Assembly (NCBI GenBank): GCA_043748015.1
Contig: JAYTOA010000203.1
Span: 1 to 8,799 of the forward strand
DNA: 8,799 nucleotides
Reading direction: 5' to 3'
Source: JAIBBG01 sp043748015
GTDB taxonomy: Bacteria > Bacteroidota > Bacteroidia > Flavobacteriales_D > Sanyastnellaceae
Numbering within the stretch: position 1 is the stretch's first letter; the number at the start of each line of letters is the position of its first letter. The notes under the pieces are model-generated. The model searched no databases. It was given only the letters and a program-made list of their open reading frames with translations, and was not told where the DNA came from. The position numbers and the translations under genes are program-made. This document shows, one piece after another, positions 1-6,810 of this stretch.

Positions 1-11
1 TGAATTTTTTG

Positions 12-39
12 GTTCTTTTTTTTTCAAGAAAAAAAGAAC
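12..39. terminator. AT-rich hairpin, possible bidirectional terminator
   Basis: Seen: an 11-bp perfect stem, GTTCTTTTTTT at 12-22 paired with AAAAAAAGAAC at 29-39, with a 6-nt loop TTCAAG. The T-rich left arm and A-rich right arm would give a U-rich tail in either direction. Inference: a rho-independent-like terminator for a gene ending just outside the left edge. A TGA sits at positions 1-3 but cannot be shown to be a real stop. The stem is poor in GC, so it could be only a weak terminator. Confidence 0.5.
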
Positions 40-132
40 GTAAAGTAGTTCATTCACTTAAACAGAGAGGGCTTTGCGAAGTAACCCGTTAATCCGATAA
101 ATCTTTATAGCGGTTGAAGACAACCATACTAT

Positions 133-419
133 ATGCAAAGGCAAAACAAATTAAATTACTTGAGGAAGACATTTCTGGTAGCTGGCGGAACTTCGGGCAT
201 TGGTAGAGAAACTGTTGGATTGCTTCACTCCAGCGGAGCAAAACTTATTGTTCTTTCGCGCAATCCCGTTGAACACGGCTTCACTGATCGCTACACACAC
301 ATTCAGTGGGACGCAGAAAAATCCGAAATGCCCAACATGGATGAAGGACTCTCAGATGGGCTGGTTTACGCACCGGGCAAGTGCTTCATGTAGATGGAGG
401 AATGGGAAACCTGAAATAA
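133..419 (+). pseudogene. Short-chain dehydrogenase/reductase remnant, internally deleted and frameshifted
   Basis: Seen: the ATG at 133 opens a frame with the SDR nucleotide-binding motif AGGTSGIG (about residues 17-24), a second strand LIVLSRNP, and the conserved DGLVYAPG near residue 82. At 376-378 the frame runs into KCFM and stops at 391-393. In another reading frame, 372-419 reads TGQVLHVDGGMGNLK followed by TAA, the normal C-terminus of the same family. Family knowledge: intact members are about 230-250 residues and carry a catalytic Ser-Tyr-Lys in the middle; here that middle, roughly 140-150 residues, is absent. Inference: one deletion joined the two ends at the shared bases ACCGGG (372-377), removing the active site and shifting the frame, so the product is inactive. 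The leader at 40-132 has a TTTG at 73-76 but only a poor Bacteroidota -7 match. Confidence in decay is high; the original substrate is unknown. Confidence 0.85.
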
Positions 420-1112
420 TCAAATCATTCGAATCCGGACATACTTCGTTTTTCTTCCTTCCGCCAACCACATCTGTTCGTAATAGGTGTGTATACCTAA
501 AATGTATTGCCACTCTTCATTCAACGACAGGAAGTAATCGCCGTATATATCGTTGTGATGTTCTTCAATAATATAGCGTGGATCATTACCGAATTCCAAA
601 AGCGCCAATCGATACACTTCATCATTGTCGTGTTTGATGTGAATGAGACCTCCGGGTTTGAGAAACGATCGGTACTTTTCTGCATAGTGCAATGAAGTGA
701 TACGTCGCACTCCTGTTTTGTCTTGCGGCTGTGGATCGCTGAAGGTGAGCCAGATTTCATCGACTTCGTCCTTCTCAAAAAATGATTGAATGAACTCAAC
801 TCGGGTTCGAAGAAACGCGACATTCTTTAGGCCTTCACTGAATGAATCCTTCGCGCCCTTATTGAAGCGATGACCTTTCACATCGATACCAATAAAATTC
901 TTCACCGGATATTTTCTCGCCAGACCAACTGTGTACTCCCCTTTTCCACAACCCAATTCAATAACAATCGCATGATCATTATTGAACATCTTATCACGCC
1001 ATTCACCCCGCATGAAAGTTTTACCTTCACGAATAATAGGCAACAAATTAGGCTCGAATACATGTGGAAAGGATTTGTTCTCCTCCCATTTTTTTAATTT
1101 ATCTTTTGCCAT
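420..1112 (-). CDS. trmB: tRNA (guanine(46)-N7)-methyltransferase TrmB
   Basis: Role (family knowledge): transfers a methyl group from S-adenosylmethionine to N7 of guanine 46 in the variable loop of tRNAs, in the cytoplasm. Seen: 230 residues, usual for the family. The SAM-binding loop ELGCGKGEYT is at about 52-61, the acidic strand end GIDVKG at 75-80, the catalytic-region motif FSDPQ at 124-128 followed by the basic RRITS at 136-140, and the C-terminal TYYEQMW...G at 209-219. Start choice: the ATG at 1112 gives MAKDKLKKWEEN, the expected N-terminus; a TTG at 1139 would add nine residues that look unlike the family. The stop TGA (420-422) directly abuts the TAA of the converging SDR remnant, with no terminator between them. 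The DPQ in place of the DPW common in proteobacterial TrmB is probably a phylum variant. Identity is nearly certain. Confidence 0.95.
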   Translation of the reverse strand: MAKDKLKKWEENKSFPHVFEPNLLPIIREGKTFMRGEWRDKMFNNDHAIVIELGCGKGEYTVGLARKYPVKNFIGIDVKGHRFNKGAKDSFSEGLKNVAFLRTRVEFIQSFFEKDEVDEIWLTFSDPQPQDKTGVRRITSLHYAEKYRSFLKPGGLIHIKHDNDEVYRLALLEFGNDPRYIIEEHHNDIYGDYFLSLNEEWQYILGIHTYYEQMWLAEGRKTKYVRIRMI

Positions 1113-1380
1113 GATGCACCGGAGGCATTTTAGATTCAATCAAGATGAACACATAAATAGGTTGCAATGAGTCACTGAGTGCAGTCATTTCAACTCCTCA
1201 ATTTTTTGCTCAGGCCGCTAGGCTCCGCACCTGCTTCGCCGTTGTAATTTGCAGCCCTTGGGTCAATTTTACACCGTCAAAAAGTATCTGAATTGGCCAC
1301 AAATTAACGCAACCACGCCAGGTACTGTATACCACTGCAAGTAGAGTTAAGGAAGCTAAAGAGATGAATAAAAGAGAGCA
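1113..1380. other. Intergenic spacer with a small GC-rich orphan open stretch
   Basis: No recognisable gene lies between the start of trmB and the end of fabI. A local GC-rich island around 1211-1262 is unlike the AT-rich flanks. On the minus strand it lies inside a stop-free run at 1190-1276 encoding 28 residues that include DPRAANYNGEAGAEPSGLSK and end KKLRS plus TGA. It has no start codon and a TGA immediately upstream. The opposite strand is also open over part of it. It could be a gene fragment, a dispersed repeat or chance. The trmB promoter should lie in the left part, but I see no convincing TAnnTTTG motif there. Confidence 0.35.
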
Positions 1381-2202
1381 TTATAGTTTGGTATCGAACT
1401 TTTCTACGACAGGTTGTGTAACACCAGTTACGCTGAATCCTCCGTCGTGATACAAATTCTGCATCGTCACATAACGTGTTAGATCACTGAACATCGCTAC
1501 GCAGTAATCCGCGCAAGCATTTGCATCAGCATTTCCAAGCGGCGACATCGCTTCAGAGTAATTGATAAAACCGTCAAAACCTTTCACTCCACTTCCGGCA
1601 GTAGTGACTGTAGGTGATTGTGAAATCGTATTGATGCGCACTTTTTTCGCAGCACCGTAGTGATAACCAAAACTACGCGCAATGCTTTCGAGCAAGCTTT
1701 TTGCATCTGCCATGTCGTTGTAATCAGGGAAAACACGTTGCGCAGCAATGTATGTCAGTGCAACTACAGACGACCAGTCGTTGAGTGCATCTTTCTTCCA
1801 GGCTGTGCTCAACATCTTGTGCAAACTGGTTGCACTCACATCAAGTGTCTGCTTATACCACTCGTAGTTTACATCAGTATAATGTTTGCCTTTGCGCACA
1901 TTCGGACTCATGCCAATGCTGTGCAAAACGAAGTCAAACTTTCCTCCGAAGTGTTCCATCGACTTCGTGAAAAGATTATCGAGATCTTCAAGGTTGGTAG
2001 CATCAGCAGGAATGATTGGCGCATTACCTATTTTCTCAGCAAGTTGATTGATCTCTCCCATTCGCATAGCAATCGGAGCATTGGTGAGGATAATTTCGGC
2101 ACCCTGTTCGTGTGCCTTCTCGGCCACTTTCCATGCGATAGACATACTGTTGAGGGCACCACTGATGATTCCCTTTTTTCCTTTCAGCAAATTATTTGAC
2201 AT
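1381..2202 (-). CDS. fabI: Enoyl-[acyl-carrier-protein] reductase (NADH), FabI
   Basis: Role (family knowledge): reduces trans-2-enoyl-ACP to acyl-ACP, the last step of each elongation round of type II fatty acid synthesis, in the cytoplasm; it is the target of triclosan-type inhibitors. Seen: 273 residues, close to the usual 255-275. The atypical FabI nucleotide loop GALNSMSIAW is at about 15-24, followed by HSIGMSP at 94-100. The active-site segment LTYIAAQRVFPDYNDMADAK (149-168) places Tyr151, Tyr161, Met164 and Lys168, aligning with Tyr146, Tyr156, Met159 and Lys163 of the E. coli enzyme. The C-terminal HDGGFSVTG motif is at 252-260. The ATG at 2202 gives the expected MSNNLLKGKKGIISG start. 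The gene is 164 bp from the flavoprotein gene upstream, with its own possible promoter. It is intact with all catalytic residues present; distinct from FabK, FabL and FabV. Confidence 0.96.
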   Translation of the reverse strand: MSNNLLKGKKGIISGALNSMSIAWKVAEKAHEQGAEIILTNAPIAMRMGEINQLAEKIGNAPIIPADATNLEDLDNLFTKSMEHFGGKFDFVLHSIGMSPNVRKGKHYTDVNYEWYKQTLDVSATSLHKMLSTAWKKDALNDWSSVVALTYIAAQRVFPDYNDMADAKSLLESIARSFGYHYGAAKKVRINTISQSPTVTTAGSGVKGFDGFINYSEAMSPLGNADANACADYCVAMFSDLTRYVTMQNLYHDGGFSVTGVTQPVVEKFDTKL

Positions 2203-2230
2203 AAGCGTTAGTGATGATATTAGATATGCG

Positions 2231-2238
2231 CAAAACTA
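2231..2238 (-). promoter_or_regulatory. Candidate -7 promoter element for fabI
   Basis: Read on the minus strand, 2238-2231 is TAGTTTTG, an exact match to the Bacteroidota sigma-ABfr -7 consensus TAnnTTTG. It lies 28 bases upstream of the fabI ATG, which would leave a leader of roughly 20 nt. No TTG is visible at the -33 position, so this is a half-supported promoter. Confidence 0.3.
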
Positions 2239-2347
2239 AACGGTTTTAGGGTTGAAGGTTGTTTCACACAGAACTTCCAGGAAGGAATTTCAGAAATCAA
2301 CGAAGAACATGTGTAAGCCCCTTTCAAACTGTTGAATGCGTGAATCA

Positions 2348-2374
2348 CAGTTTGCATGAATGCAACTTAAACTG
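2348..2374. repeat. Imperfect hairpin overlapping the flavoprotein stop codon
   Basis: Seen: an inner palindrome TTGCAT-GA-ATGCAA (2352-2365), and outer bases CAGTTT (2348-2353) that can pair with AAACTG (2369-2374), leaving a small bulge around 2365-2368. The right arm includes the TAA of the minus-strand flavoprotein gene (2367-2369). There is no U-tract on the downstream side, so a classical terminator is doubtful. It could stabilise the 3' end of that transcript or lie in the leader region shared with fabI. Confidence 0.3.
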
Positions 2375-3590
2375 CTTTCTCGGCGATGTCCAACGCTGCG
2401 ATATAGGCAGTAGTCCATGCTGCCTGGAAATTGAATCCACCGGTGATGGCATCAATATCGAGTACTTCGCCGGCGAAATAAAGGTCAGGAACGAGTTTGC
2501 TCCGCATGGTTTTGAAATCAATTTCCTTGAGCATTACACCTCCCGCCGTAACGAATTCATCTTTGTATGTGCTCTTGCCATTGACGCGCAAAAACGTCGA
2601 GCAAACAGCTTCGGCAATCTGTTCAATTTGCTTATTGGAAACATCCCCCCACTTCGTGTCGAGCACTTTTGGTATTGGCGATAAAATCGAAAGCCACAAA
2701 CGGTGAGGAATCTTCACTGCGCTAAACGCTTTCACCTGGGTCTTCAAATGCTCTATCTTCCATTCTTTCAAAAACTCGATGCATGATTCTCTATTGAACC
2801 TCGTGTCCCAGTTGATGCGAATATTGAAGTCATATTTCACTGAAGCAAGTTCACGAGCAGCCCATGCTGACAATCGCAAAATTCCCGGTCCACTCAGACC
2901 CCAGTGCGTCACGAGCACGGGTCCTGAAGCCGAAAACTTTGTTCCTTCTATCCTCACTTCACAGGAAGGTGCTGACACACCGGCGAGTCCTTCAATACGC
3001 GGATCTTTGATGTTGAAAGTAAAAAGCGACGGTACTTGTTCGATGATTTGATGCCCCAGTTTCTCAATGATACTGAGCATAGTGCCACTGCTGCCTGTTG
3101 CCATAATGATATAATCGGCAACCATCGTATTTCCATCGGGAAAAAGAATTTCCCAAGCGTCGGCTTTTCGCTTCAAATCTTTCACACCGCTAGAAATCTT
3201 AATGGTTACTCCAACATTTTTCGACTCCTCTACGAAGCAATCTATTATCGTTTGTGATTTATTCGTTGTAGGAAAAACACGACCATCGTCCTCAGTCTTA
3301 AGTTGAACACCGCGCTTCTCTAACCATTCAAACATGTCACCCGGCTGGAAGGCATGAAAAGGTCCAAGCAATTCACGCGAACCACGAGGATAGAATTTGA
3401 TCAACTCACGCGGTTCGAAACAGCCGTGTGTCACATTACATCGCCCGCCACCGCTCACCTTCACCTTCGCCAACAAATGCTGTGACTTCTCGAGTATAGT
3501 CACCTTGAGTGCAGGATTTGCACTTGCAGCATTGATCGCTGCAAAAAAACCGGCTGCACCGCCACCTATGACTACAAGAGATTTACTCAC
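2367..3590 (-). CDS. HI0933/BaiN-family FAD-dependent oxidoreductase
   Basis: Role: a flavoprotein of the HI0933-like family, often annotated as an aminoacetone oxidase-family or BaiN-like NAD(P)/FAD-dependent oxidoreductase; the true substrate is not known for most members. Seen (numbered from the GTG at 3590, 407 residues, typical length): FAD-binding loop IGGGAAG at 8-14, ribose-binding Glu34, the hallmark VSGGGRCNVT at 45-54, GRVFPTT at 103-109, second dinucleotide motif ATGSSG at 164-169, THWGLSGPGIL at 228-238, TAGGV at 348-352, and the closing LYFAGEVLDID...TGGFN at 370-387. Start choice: no in-frame ATG lies near the N-terminus. GTG at 3590 places the Rossmann strand at residues 4-8 as expected; a TTG at 3626 would add twelve residues that do not resemble the family. 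Its upstream end abuts decayed DNA from another gene. The family call is firm, the reaction is not. Confidence 0.9.
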   Translation of the reverse strand: MSKSLVVIGGGAAGFFAAINAASANPALKVTILEKSQHLLAKVKVSGGGRCNVTHGCFEPRELIKFYPRGSRELLGPFHAFQPGDMFEWLEKRGVQLKTEDDGRVFPTTNKSQTIIDCFVEESKNVGVTIKISSGVKDLKRKADAWEILFPDGNTMVADYIIMATGSSGTMLSIIEKLGHQIIEQVPSLFTFNIKDPRIEGLAGVSAPSCEVRIEGTKFSASGPVLVTHWGLSGPGILRLSAWAARELASVKYDFNIRINWDTRFNRESCIEFLKEWKIEHLKTQVKAFSAVKIPHRLWLSILSPIPKVLDTKWGDVSNKQIEQIAEAVCSTFLRVNGKSTYKDEFVTAGGVMLKEIDFKTMRSKLVPDLYFAGEVLDIDAITGGFNFQAAWTTAYIAALDIAEKAV

Positions 3591-3843
3591 GCCGCGAAGA
3601 TGGTGCGGAGATTGGAGTTTGTGCAATTTTTTGCAGTGAATTCGGTGATTTGTCGGTAGGCCAATTCAGAAATAGAAAGGAGACCGAATAACGTGCTGCT
3701 TGGCGAAGGGCAAAACCAAGAAATAGATTTCGCAATACCCGGAGAATATTTATTGAGGCCGTTTCAAATCTTATAGTTTCTTGTAATGGAATATTGAAGG
3801 ATATATCCATGTCATTTTGTTCGACGCTCTTACTATGAATTGA
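3591..3843 (+). other. Probable upstream remnant of the T9SS cargo pseudogene
   Basis: No intact gene is visible. On the plus strand, protein-like pieces appear in changing frames. One frame over about 3681-3750 reads NVLLGEGQNQEIDFAIPGEYL. It passes near 3749 to another frame reading IEAVSNLIVSC, then NGILKDISMSF, ending at a TGA at 3836-3838. The order (a PG.Y strand followed by IEAVSNLIVSC) resembles the end of a PKD-type beta-sandwich, and the frame changes would be indels. This fits a longer decayed version of the pseudogene that starts to read clearly at 3844. The minus-strand frame through 3583-3864 has no recognisable features. The flavoprotein promoter must also lie here, but I cannot point to it. 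Confidence 0.35.
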
Positions 3844-4372
3844 GCGGTGAATTACATTCTTCAATTCTGTACTGATTCATTATGGCTAGAAGCCGAGTTT
3901 ACTGGACCAAATGCCAGTGGACTTCAATGGAATAATGGCGCAGGCGAAAGTGAAAATGATGAAAATGATTCATGGTGGTATCAGACAACCGGTAAATATT
4001 ATTTGCAATTGACAGCCACAGTTGAACAGTGTAAACAATCAAAATCAATGAGCACGTAAATCAATTATGACTATCTGTATTCAGATCGTAATTTAATAAT
4101 GCCAAAAATTATTACGCCCAATAGTAATGACTTGAACAACGAACTTATTACGATCTTCCCGGATGAAGTGGAGCACTATGAATATTGGCATATCACAATT
4201 TTCGACCGTTGGTGAAAAAGTCTTTTTGAAAGCATCAGTCCTGATACTGTATGGAATGGAACTTATCAAAGTGCGTGTGTTCGACGGCGATTACTTTTAT
4301 CCGCTGGAATACAAGTTGACCTGCAGCTTAGAGTTAAAGAAAAAACTTAGAAATGTTCAAGTGATGAGGTGA
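3844..4372 (+). pseudogene. Decayed T9SS cargo C-terminus (PKD-like segment plus CHU_C gliding-motility domain)
   Basis: Seen: frame 1 from 3844 reads a beta-sandwich segment (CTDSLWLEAEF, GLQWNNGAGES, TTGKYYLQLTATVEQC). A TAA at 4057-4059 interrupts it, but the same frame continues as LIMPKIITPNSNDLNNE and ITIFDRW. A TGA follows at 4213-4215; then LFESISPDTVWNGTYQ. A frameshift near 4270 leads to VFDGDYFYPLEYKLTC and NVQVMR, with a final TGA at 4370-4372. Family knowledge: P..iTPN.D..N, .I.DRWGekVF, W.G, DG.Yf(Y) and a basic end are the CHU_C pattern (gliding motility-associated, type B T9SS signal), found at the C-terminus of very large adhesin-like proteins. Inference: two nonsense changes plus at least one indel, and no intact N-terminal part in the neighbouring sequence, so this is a dead 3' fragment. 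The TGA region can be explained by one GGA-to-TGA change (RWGKSLFES) or by paired indels (RWGEKVFES). Confidence 0.82.
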
Positions 4373-4396
4373 AGAATTAGACACCCCAAAATAATT

Positions 4397-6628
4397 TCAC
4401 CGCTTCACAATCACCTTCTGAATACCAAACCACATTGGAGTTTGCACAGAAAGTACGTAAACACCATTTTGCATACTTGAAAAGTGGATGGTTGATTGGC
4501 GAGAAGAAAGTGCTTTTTCAAACACTATTCGACCGGTAAAATCCATTAGCGTCAGTTGCGCAGGAAGCAGAACTTCATAAGGTAGCACCACATTCAAAAT
4601 ATCATTCGCCGGATTTGGAAATACACCCAATCGTCCTGGGATTTTTACTTCTCGAACCTCATCAGGCAGATGCGTATACACACCCACACCACCACCAATA
4701 TTTCCAATGAACAAATCACGTAGATTGTCGCCGTTGATATCGGCCATGAATACAGCACAGCGTTCCCCTTCGTTGATATTTTCGAAGTTCAATGTGATGA
4801 GATTAAAGGTGCCAAGAATATTGTCTTCGATCTGACTATAATGATTGATTTGTCCAGTTTCTGTTCCAATAAGTAACTCCCACTTGTCATCATTGTTCTT
4901 GAAAAAGAAAGGAACGCTTTTACCCTGAATGCCTAGAATATTCGTTGCAACAACACTTCCCACGGTGTCTGCTACTAATTCAAAACTATACAATGCTATT
5001 GTACCATTGTTCTTATAATAATTGATATTTCCATTTAATTCACCAATTACAAGATCGTTCAATCCATCGTTATTCAAGTCAATAATTTGCGGTGTAGCGT
5101 TTTGTCCGACATCTAAAGTTGAACCGGTAGTTGTAATAACAGGCGTTGGAATGAGCGTAAAATGACATGGTTGACCGATGGGAGCATCATTGATAAAATG
5201 ATGAAGCAATCCATCCTGATCCCCGATTAAAAGATCCGCATCACCATCGCCATCAAGATCGCCAAATGCCGGATAAACACTTTGCCATTGCAGTGAAGGA
5301 ATATCCAACCAATTGGGATCTTCCAATGTAAATGCCGGTGCTGTGGTTGTCCCTGTGTTGTGATAGTATGCAATCCGAGAAGTGAAATTGTTTCCAACTT
5401 CAAAATATTTTCTGTTAGAGATAAACAAATCAATTAATCCGTCGTTATCATAATCAAATAAAACAGGGTAAGCATTCACGCCAAGATCAATCATTCCATC
5501 CTGTAAAAAATTATCCTGTTCGAACTGAAAATCCGGCAGGTCGTCAAGACCTTCGTTGAGATAAAGCACTAAACTTTTTCTGTCAGCAGCATCACCGATT
5601 GCATTCGGACTAATCATTAAATCACGCACACCATCGTTGTTGATGTCCTCAAAAAACGAACCCAGGAATGTGGTCATATTCGCAGCGGCACTACCTCCAA
5701 ACGACAACGGAAACGCAGTATGAACAACAGTGGCGCTGTCAACCAGATTGGCGGATTCCCCCATCATGACGGCAATTAAATCATTTGCTGTTACGTCACC
5801 AATAACGAGATCCTTCAGCCCATTTTGATCCAGATCAAGTGCAAGCGTTGTTCCACCTGTGTGCATTCTTTCACCCGATTGTTCTTCACGCGGATCTACT
5901 ACATTGAAATCACATTGAAAATCAAGTCCGGTGAAAATTGAAAAGCTCTCTGAACTTTCACCAAACATGCCATAGCAACGATTGCGACAAACGAATGACG
6001 GCACTTCACAGGTTCCATTTTCAAACGCCATATTCTGGTAGTAATAGAGTGATGAACTGAATTCATTCCAACTCCATATATCAATATCACCATCGTTGTC
6101 GTAATCATTGAACGCAGGAATATCAGGTGCAATACAGTAGATGCCGGATGTAAATGGATCACCAAAATCATATAAAGCAGTGATGTTGGTGTTTACAGTT
6201 TGATCAAAAGACAAAGTAGCCTCAGAGGTATTGAGATAAATTTTAAATCCACTTCCCGAGTTCACACAGATGTCTTCTTTTCCATCGCAATTCATGTCGC
6301 GCAACAAAACCCAGTTTTTAAGATTCGTTGGAAAAGCAGCATTGTATTCAAGTGTGTATTTATAATCAATCACACCCTGTGTATCATTCATGTTGAGATA
6401 GATACTGATACGCGAACCGATTCTATCAAAAACAAACAAGTCTTTTTTTCCATCAAGGTTGGCATCTATACGAGAAACCTGGCAAGAGTTGAGACCACCG
6501 GCCCATGCATTTGCTAGTGTTGTTCCATTCACCACCACAGGAATTTCATAATTTCTCTCGAATTGCTGACCTTGAATGGAGACGCATTCCAGCAAAGCGA
6601 GAACGATAAGAACGAAGCGCAAATTCAT
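4397..6628 (-). CDS. Secreted FG-GAP/VCBS-repeat beta-propeller protein with type A T9SS sorting domain
   Basis: Role: probably exported across the inner membrane by Sec and across the outer membrane by the type IX secretion system, then released or anchored; binding partner unknown. Seen: 743 residues; signal peptide with hydrophobic core about 5-16 and likely cleavage near residue 20. Nine calcium-loop motifs of FG-GAP/VCBS type start near 55 (DANLDGKKDL), 111, 175 (DYDNDGDIDI), 265, 328, 392, 457 (DLDGDGDADL), 517 and 630. Each has a D.(D/N).(D/N)G..D pattern followed by a strand, as in integrin-alpha-like propellers. The C-terminal domain, about 665-743, begins LGVFPNPANDILNV, has FTGRIVFEK and NGVYVLSV, and ends QKVIVKR, the classical type A sorting domain. 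A cysteine-rich insert (Cys207, 214, 218, 240) lies between motifs three and four. The ATG at 6628 directly precedes the signal peptide. The gene is complete, converges on the CHU_C pseudogene 24 bp away, and diverges from the next secreted protein. Confidence 0.93.
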   Translation of the reverse strand: MNLRFVLIVLALLECVSIQGQQFERNYEIPVVVNGTTLANAWAGGLNSCQVSRIDANLDGKKDLFVFDRIGSRISIYLNMNDTQGVIDYKYTLEYNAAFPTNLKNWVLLRDMNCDGKEDICVNSGSGFKIYLNTSEATLSFDQTVNTNITALYDFGDPFTSGIYCIAPDIPAFNDYDNDGDIDIWSWNEFSSSLYYYQNMAFENGTCEVPSFVCRNRCYGMFGESSESFSIFTGLDFQCDFNVVDPREEQSGERMHTGGTTLALDLDQNGLKDLVIGDVTANDLIAVMMGESANLVDSATVVHTAFPLSFGGSAAANMTTFLGSFFEDINNDGVRDLMISPNAIGDAADRKSLVLYLNEGLDDLPDFQFEQDNFLQDGMIDLGVNAYPVLFDYDNDGLIDLFISNRKYFEVGNNFTSRIAYYHNTGTTTAPAFTLEDPNWLDIPSLQWQSVYPAFGDLDGDGDADLLIGDQDGLLHHFINDAPIGQPCHFTLIPTPVITTTGSTLDVGQNATPQIIDLNNDGLNDLVIGELNGNINYYKNNGTIALYSFELVADTVGSVVATNILGIQGKSVPFFFKNNDDKWELLIGTETGQINHYSQIEDNILGTFNLITLNFENINEGERCAVFMADINGDNLRDLFIGNIGGGVGVYTHLPDEVREVKIPGRLGVFPNPANDILNVVLPYEVLLPAQLTLMDFTGRIVFEKALSSRQSTIHFSSMQNGVYVLSVQTPMWFGIQKVIVKR

Positions 6629-6661
6629 TTTTGTTGATTGATTAAGATCCTCAGTAATTTC

Positions 6662-6679
6662 ATTGACTATACAGTCAAT
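6662..6679. promoter_or_regulatory. Perfect palindrome, possible operator or leader hairpin
   Basis: Seen: ATTGACT (6662-6668), spacer ATAC, AGTCAAT (6673-6679): 7-bp perfect arms, 33 bases upstream of the FG-GAP gene's ATG. A weak minus-strand promoter could lie farther out (TTACTTTG on the minus strand at 6729-6722 with TTTG at 6755-6752, spacer 22). That would put the palindrome in the 5' leader, where it could act as an operator half-site pair or an RNA hairpin. No regulator gene is nearby to suggest a partner. Confidence 0.35.
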
Positions 6680-6810
6680 TCGTTTTTCAACCTAAAGCTC
6701 AAAAACCGAAGCTATCTGGTGCAAAGTAAAACGATACTTCCATTGAGAGTCCAAATTTCCCGACAAATGACCATGAATCCATGACGGAAATACCCTCAAC
6801 CTTATGCATA

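Noticed and set aside
133..393. An 86-residue intact small protein starting at the SDR ATG
   Set aside because: Its last residues (KCFM) come from reading the SDR C-terminus out of frame; the correct C-terminal frame continues to 419, so it is a broken gene and not a short one.
1323..1335. Short inverted repeat around GGTACTGTATACC as a fabI terminator
   Set aside because: Only four paired bases per arm and no T-tract; too weak to support.
1660..2199. 179-codon plus-strand open frame over fabI
   Set aside because: Antisense to a certain fabI with all catalytic residues; the translation has no recognisable domain and shadow-like composition.
2259..2684. 141-codon plus-strand open frame over the end of the flavoprotein gene
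   Set aside because: Mostly antisense to conserved HI0933-family sequence, with no family features of its own.
3583..3864. 93-codon minus-strand open frame upstream of the flavoprotein gene
   Set aside because: No recognisable motif, it overlaps the flavoprotein start in another frame, and the opposite strand shows protein-like remnants that explain the openness better.
4213..4215. TGA in the CHU_C domain as a recoded codon
   Set aside because: TGA is the ordinary stop for trmB and the FG-GAP gene here, and a further TAA and a frameshift break the same remnant, so decay is the simpler explanation.
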